NCBI GenBank assembly: GCA_946902985.2
Contig: OX336388.2
Location: 228,058,467-228,122,466, forward strand
Length of the DNA stretch: 64,000 nt
Source of the DNA: Meconema thalassinum
Taxonomy: Eukaryota > Arthropoda > Insecta > Orthoptera > Tettigoniidae
Direction of reading: 5' to 3'
The position numbers and the translations under genes are program-made. Positions 60,472 through 64,000 of the stretch are shown piece after piece; the first letter of the stretch is position 1, and each line of letters starts with the position of its first letter. The notes beneath the pieces were generated by a model, which was not told the origin of the DNA, ran no database searches, and saw only the letters and a program-made list of their open reading frames with translations.

Positions 60472-62838
60472 TTAGCTGTACCCGGCATGCGTTGCAATGT
60501 CAATCAAAGAAAGTGTTGGCGTTGTAACTTTGTTTGCTGAAGTGCTTTTGGATTCCCAATTTTGTTTTTCTTTCTCCGGTAACCACCTCTAAACTATTGT
60601 AAAATTGATTTACTATCTCAAAAAAATCATGGGAGCGTGCTCAACAACCCACAGAATTTTCATCGCAAAGAAATGAATGGTATACGAACGCATACGGGTT
60701 TTTGTTGAAACGATTCGAGCGCCGTCACCCATTTGCTGAATCTACTCGTACGCTCCCTACTGTAAAATGGATTTACTAAGTGAAAAACCTTCCCTGGCGT
60801 GTACACAATAACTCACGAAAGTTTCATCGCAATCGGATGAATGGCATATGAACGCATACGGGGTTTTGCTTAAACGATTCGCGCGACGACACTCATTTGT
60901 TTAATCTACTTGTGCGCCACCCATTGAAAAACGGATTTACTAATTCATACACCTTCGCAGGACTGTGCTCAACTCCCCAAAGTTTTATGATAATCGGATG
61001 AATGTTATATGAACGCATACGGGACTTGGTTGAAACGATTCGCCCATTAATTGAATCTAATCGTGCGCTACCAATTGTAAATTGTATTTACTAAATCAGA
61101 AATCTTTTCTGGAGTGGAAACAACATTTCTCCAAATTTCATTGCAATCGGATGAATAGTATATGAACGCATACGGAACATTGTTTTAACGATTCACGTGC
61201 CGTCGCTCATTTGTTGAATCTACTTGTGCGATACCTATTGTAAAGTGGATGTACTAAGCCAGAAACCGTCCCTGAAGTGTACACAACATCTCACCCAAGT
61301 TTCATCGCTTTCGGACAAATGGTATATGAACGCATACGTGACTTTGTTGAAACGCTTCGCGTGCCTTTGCTCATATGTTGAATCTACTTGAGCGCTACCT
61401 ATTGTAAAATGGATTAATTAAGCCTGAAACTTTCCTTGGATTGTACACAACAACTCACCCAAGTTTTGTCGCTATCAGACGAATGGTATATGAACGTATA
61501 CGGGACTATGTTGAAACACTTCGCGCGTCGTCGCTCATTTGTTGAATCTACTCGTGCGCTACCTATCATGACATGTATTTACTAAGACAGAAACCTTGCC
61601 TGTAGTGTACACAACCTCTCACCCAAGTTTCATCGCTATCGGACGAATGGTATGTGAACGAATACAGGACTTTGTTGAAACGCTTCGCCCGTCGTCGCTG
61701 ATTTGTTGATTCTAATCGAGCGTTACCTATTGTGAAGTCGATTTACTAACCAGAAACCTTCCATGAAGTGTACACAACCTCTCACCCAAGTTTCATCGCT
61801 ATCGGACGAATGGTATGTGAACGCATACAGGACTTTGTTGAAACGCTTCGCCCGTCGTTGCACATTTGTTGAATCTACTCGTGCGCTACATATTGTTAAG
61901 TGGATTTACTAAGCCAGAAACCTTCCATGATGTGTACACAACACCTCACCCAAGTTTCATCACTATCAGACGAATAGTATATGAACGCATACGGGACTTA
62001 GTTGAAACGCTTCGCTCGTCGCCGCTCATTTGTTGAATCTACTCGTGCGCTACCTATTATAACATGGATTTACTAAGCCAGAAACCTTGCCTGTAGTGTA
62101 CACAACCTCTCACCCATGTTTCATCACTATCAGACGAATAGTATATGAACGCATACGGGCCTTAGTTGAAACGCTTCGCTCGTCGTCGCTCATTTGTTGA
62201 ATATACTCGTGCGCTACCTAGTATAACATGGATTTACTAAGCCACAAACCTTGCCTGTAGTGTACACAACCTCTCACCCAAGTTTCATCGCTATCGGACG
62301 AATGGTATGTGAACGCATACAGGACTTTGTTGAAACGCTTCGGCCATCGTCGCTCATTTGTTGAATCTACTCGTGCGCTACCTATTGTTAAGTCGATTTA
62401 CTAAACCAGAAACCTTTCCTGAGGTGTACACAACATCTCACCCAATTTTCATCACTAGCAGACGAATAGTATATGATGGCATACCGGACTTTGTTGAAAC
62501 GCTTCACGCGTAGTGGCTCATTTGTTGAATCTACTCGTGCACTACCTATTATAACATGGATTTACTAAGCCAGACACCTTGCCTGTAGTGTACACAACCT
62601 CTCACCCAAGTTTCATCGCTATCGGATGAATGGTAGGCCTATGTGAACGCACACGGGACTTTGTTTATGCGATTCGCGTGCCGTCACTCATTTGTTGAAT
62701 CTACATGTGCGCTACAACTTTCATATTTATTCACCTTTTAAACCTTCTCTGGACTTCCACAAATAATTCAAGACCAAAATTAGCCAAATCGGTCCAGCCG
62801 TTCTCGAGTTTTAGGGAGACTAACGAACAGCAATTCAT
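60472..62838. repeat. 13-unit tandem array of ~164 bp
   Basis: The anchor GAACGCATACGG or a variant occurs at about 60686, 60850, 61011, 61164, 61328, 61492, 61656, 61819, 61983, 62147, 62311, 62475 and 62645; most spacings are 163-164. Each unit also has TCATTTGTTGAATCTACTCG, GTGCGCTACCTATT, GGATTTACTAAGCCAGAAAC, GTGTACACAAC and CACCCAAGTTTCATCGCTAT. It starts after TAGCTGTACCCGGCATGCGT and ends with ATCGGTCCAGCCGTTCTCGA and GACTAACGAACAGCAATTCA, phrases common at the ends of invertebrate interspersed repeats. Not coding. Confidence 0.88.
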
Positions 62839-62841
62839 TTT

Positions 62842-64000
62842 TAGCTTATTTTCAATTTTGAAAAAATAGGCTTATGAGATCACCTTTTGTCCGTGTGTGT
62901 GTGCGTGTGTGTGTATGTGTGTGTGAGGTGTGTGTGTTTCCCTCCCTAATAAATTCTAAACGGCAGGAGCGATTTCAATGAAACTCGGTAAGTTCGTAGC
63001 ACTATTCCGGGTGACCTCGACCGTGCCCTTCAAATTTTGTTACGTCTCACCAATCCAACATGGCGGCTGTGCGAAATATTTCACCTGCATTCAATATCTC
63101 CGAAACTATTCCCGATATCACCCTGGAATTTATTACGGTGATAAAGGGAACTACTACAAGTTCACCTATATGACTTTTGAAAAACTGGTAACTACAAAAC
63201 CAACATGGCGGCCAAGCGAATTTGCGACTTTTAAATAGACGTTTCTGGCGATTTAACCAACCAGACGCAATAAAATTGGTACAGTATATGTTTATACACA
63301 TTGTAATGCACCGACATCTAACTTCGTTCAATTGTGTACATAACCACAAGATGGCGGCTGTGCAAGGTATTTCACCGGCATTCTATATCTCTGAAACTAT
63401 TAGCGGTATCACCCTGAAATTTTGTACGGAGATAAAGGGCACTACTGGAAGTTCATCTATAAGACTTTCAAAACTGGTTAACTCTAAAACGAAAATGGCG
63501 GCCAAGCGAATTAGAAAATTTTAAATAGACCTATCTCGCGATTTAATGTTTCAAACGCAATGAAATCTGGTACAGGAAATGTTTATACACATTGTAATGC
63601 ACTGGTATCTAATTTAGTTCAATTGTTTACATAACCTCAAGATGGCGGCTCTGCGAATTTTAAAACTAAGTTTTTATTTCTTGTGTTGTATTCATGTGAT
63701 CGAAGTGAAAGTTTCAATAATGAACCTACGCAATAATTTTCCTTTAATGGTACATGACTCTATGGCCTCAACATTTAACAATCCAACATGGCGACCATCG
63801 GAAATATTGAGATGGCTCTGGATATCTACGAATCTATTATAGCAATCAAACTGAATTTGTTGATGTTCATAGGGGCTATGAACTTAAGTTCACCTATAGG
63901 ACTTTAAATAACCTGGTGAACACAAATCCAACATGGCGGCGACGTGAAGTATATAGATTCACATGGACGTTTCTCGCAATTTAACCATCCGAGTGCAGTG
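62842..64000 (+). repeat. Hairpin-capped element with ~290-bp units, cut by the window edge
   Basis: Cap AGCTTATTTTC...GAAAAAATAGGCT (62842-62874), TTATGAGATC, a (TG)n tract (62890-62938), CCTCCCTAATAAATTCTAAA, then units anchored on ATGGCGGCTGTGCG-like text at about 63060, 63354 and 63642, with AACATGGCGGC again at 63931. Each unit repeats TATCTCCGAAACTATT and GAAATTTTGTACGG variants. Multiple short frames on both strands are by-products. Confidence 0.65.

Noticed and set aside
60472..62838. CRISPR-like array
   Set aside because: Units of ~164 bp are similar along their whole length, with no short identical repeats and no unique spacers, and the genome is eukaryotic.

Overview
The window looks like repeat-dense, gene-poor DNA of a large insect genome. 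I found no complete host gene. Four things point to an insect, most likely a polyneopteran-type one: eukaryotic transposons only (LTR, several LINE lineages, tRNA-derived SINEs, mariner, Helitron), AT-rich spacers, arthropod-type core promoter elements (TATA, TCAGTC initiator, DPE) in one LTR, and SINE tails of types I associate with insects. The species cannot be named from this. All identities quoted are by eye; no alignment or search was run.

Layout. 0-5.3 kb: a mariner fragment, two LINE 3' fragments, one copy of an ~800-bp dispersed repeat and an intact tRNA-derived SINE with an 11-bp target duplication. 5.7-13.2 kb: a hairpin-capped repeat, then two adjacent ~3.4-kb blocks, each a hairpin, a microsatellite and an 11-step tandem array (~319-bp then ~155-bp units), duplicated block for block. 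13.2-19.4 kb: a SINE-like element, microsatellites, a decayed Helitron with a recognisable 3' end, a ~1.25-kb tandem duplication carrying a SINE, and a 271-bp tandem pair. 19.4-24.3 kb: a nearly intact L1/Tx1-like LINE on the minus strand; ORF2 is open and ORF1 has one premature stop. 24.5-39.3 kb: a structurally complete Ty3/gypsy-type LTR retrotransposon on the minus strand, with 4,045-bp LTRs, a 4-bp target duplication, gag and pol in different frames, and a textbook core promoter inside the LTR.

39.3-48.1 kb: many truncated LINE 3' ends, a complete but broken mariner with unusually long terminal inverted repeats, a hairpin-capped array and a 5'-truncated SINE with its own target duplication. 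48.2-56 kb: more copies of the ~800-bp repeat, a 2-3 copy tandem repeat, two further SINEs with target duplications, an ~88-bp minisatellite that expands a unit also seen near 13.6 kb, and a 746-bp element with terminal inverted repeats. 57-60.2 kb: a mariner fragment, a LINE fragment and a second foldback mariner. 60.5-64 kb: a 13-unit array of ~164 bp, then another hairpin-capped element with ~290-bp units running off the edge.

The elements act as parasites of each other and of the host rather than as one pathway. The two autonomous-looking ones are the LTR element (both ORFs open, LTRs apparently identical, so young) and the LINE (one stop from intact). The most unusual themes are the repeated array-microsatellite-hairpin architecture at five loci, the two mariners with ~200-bp inverted ends, and the very long leader and +1 gag-pol arrangement of the LTR element.
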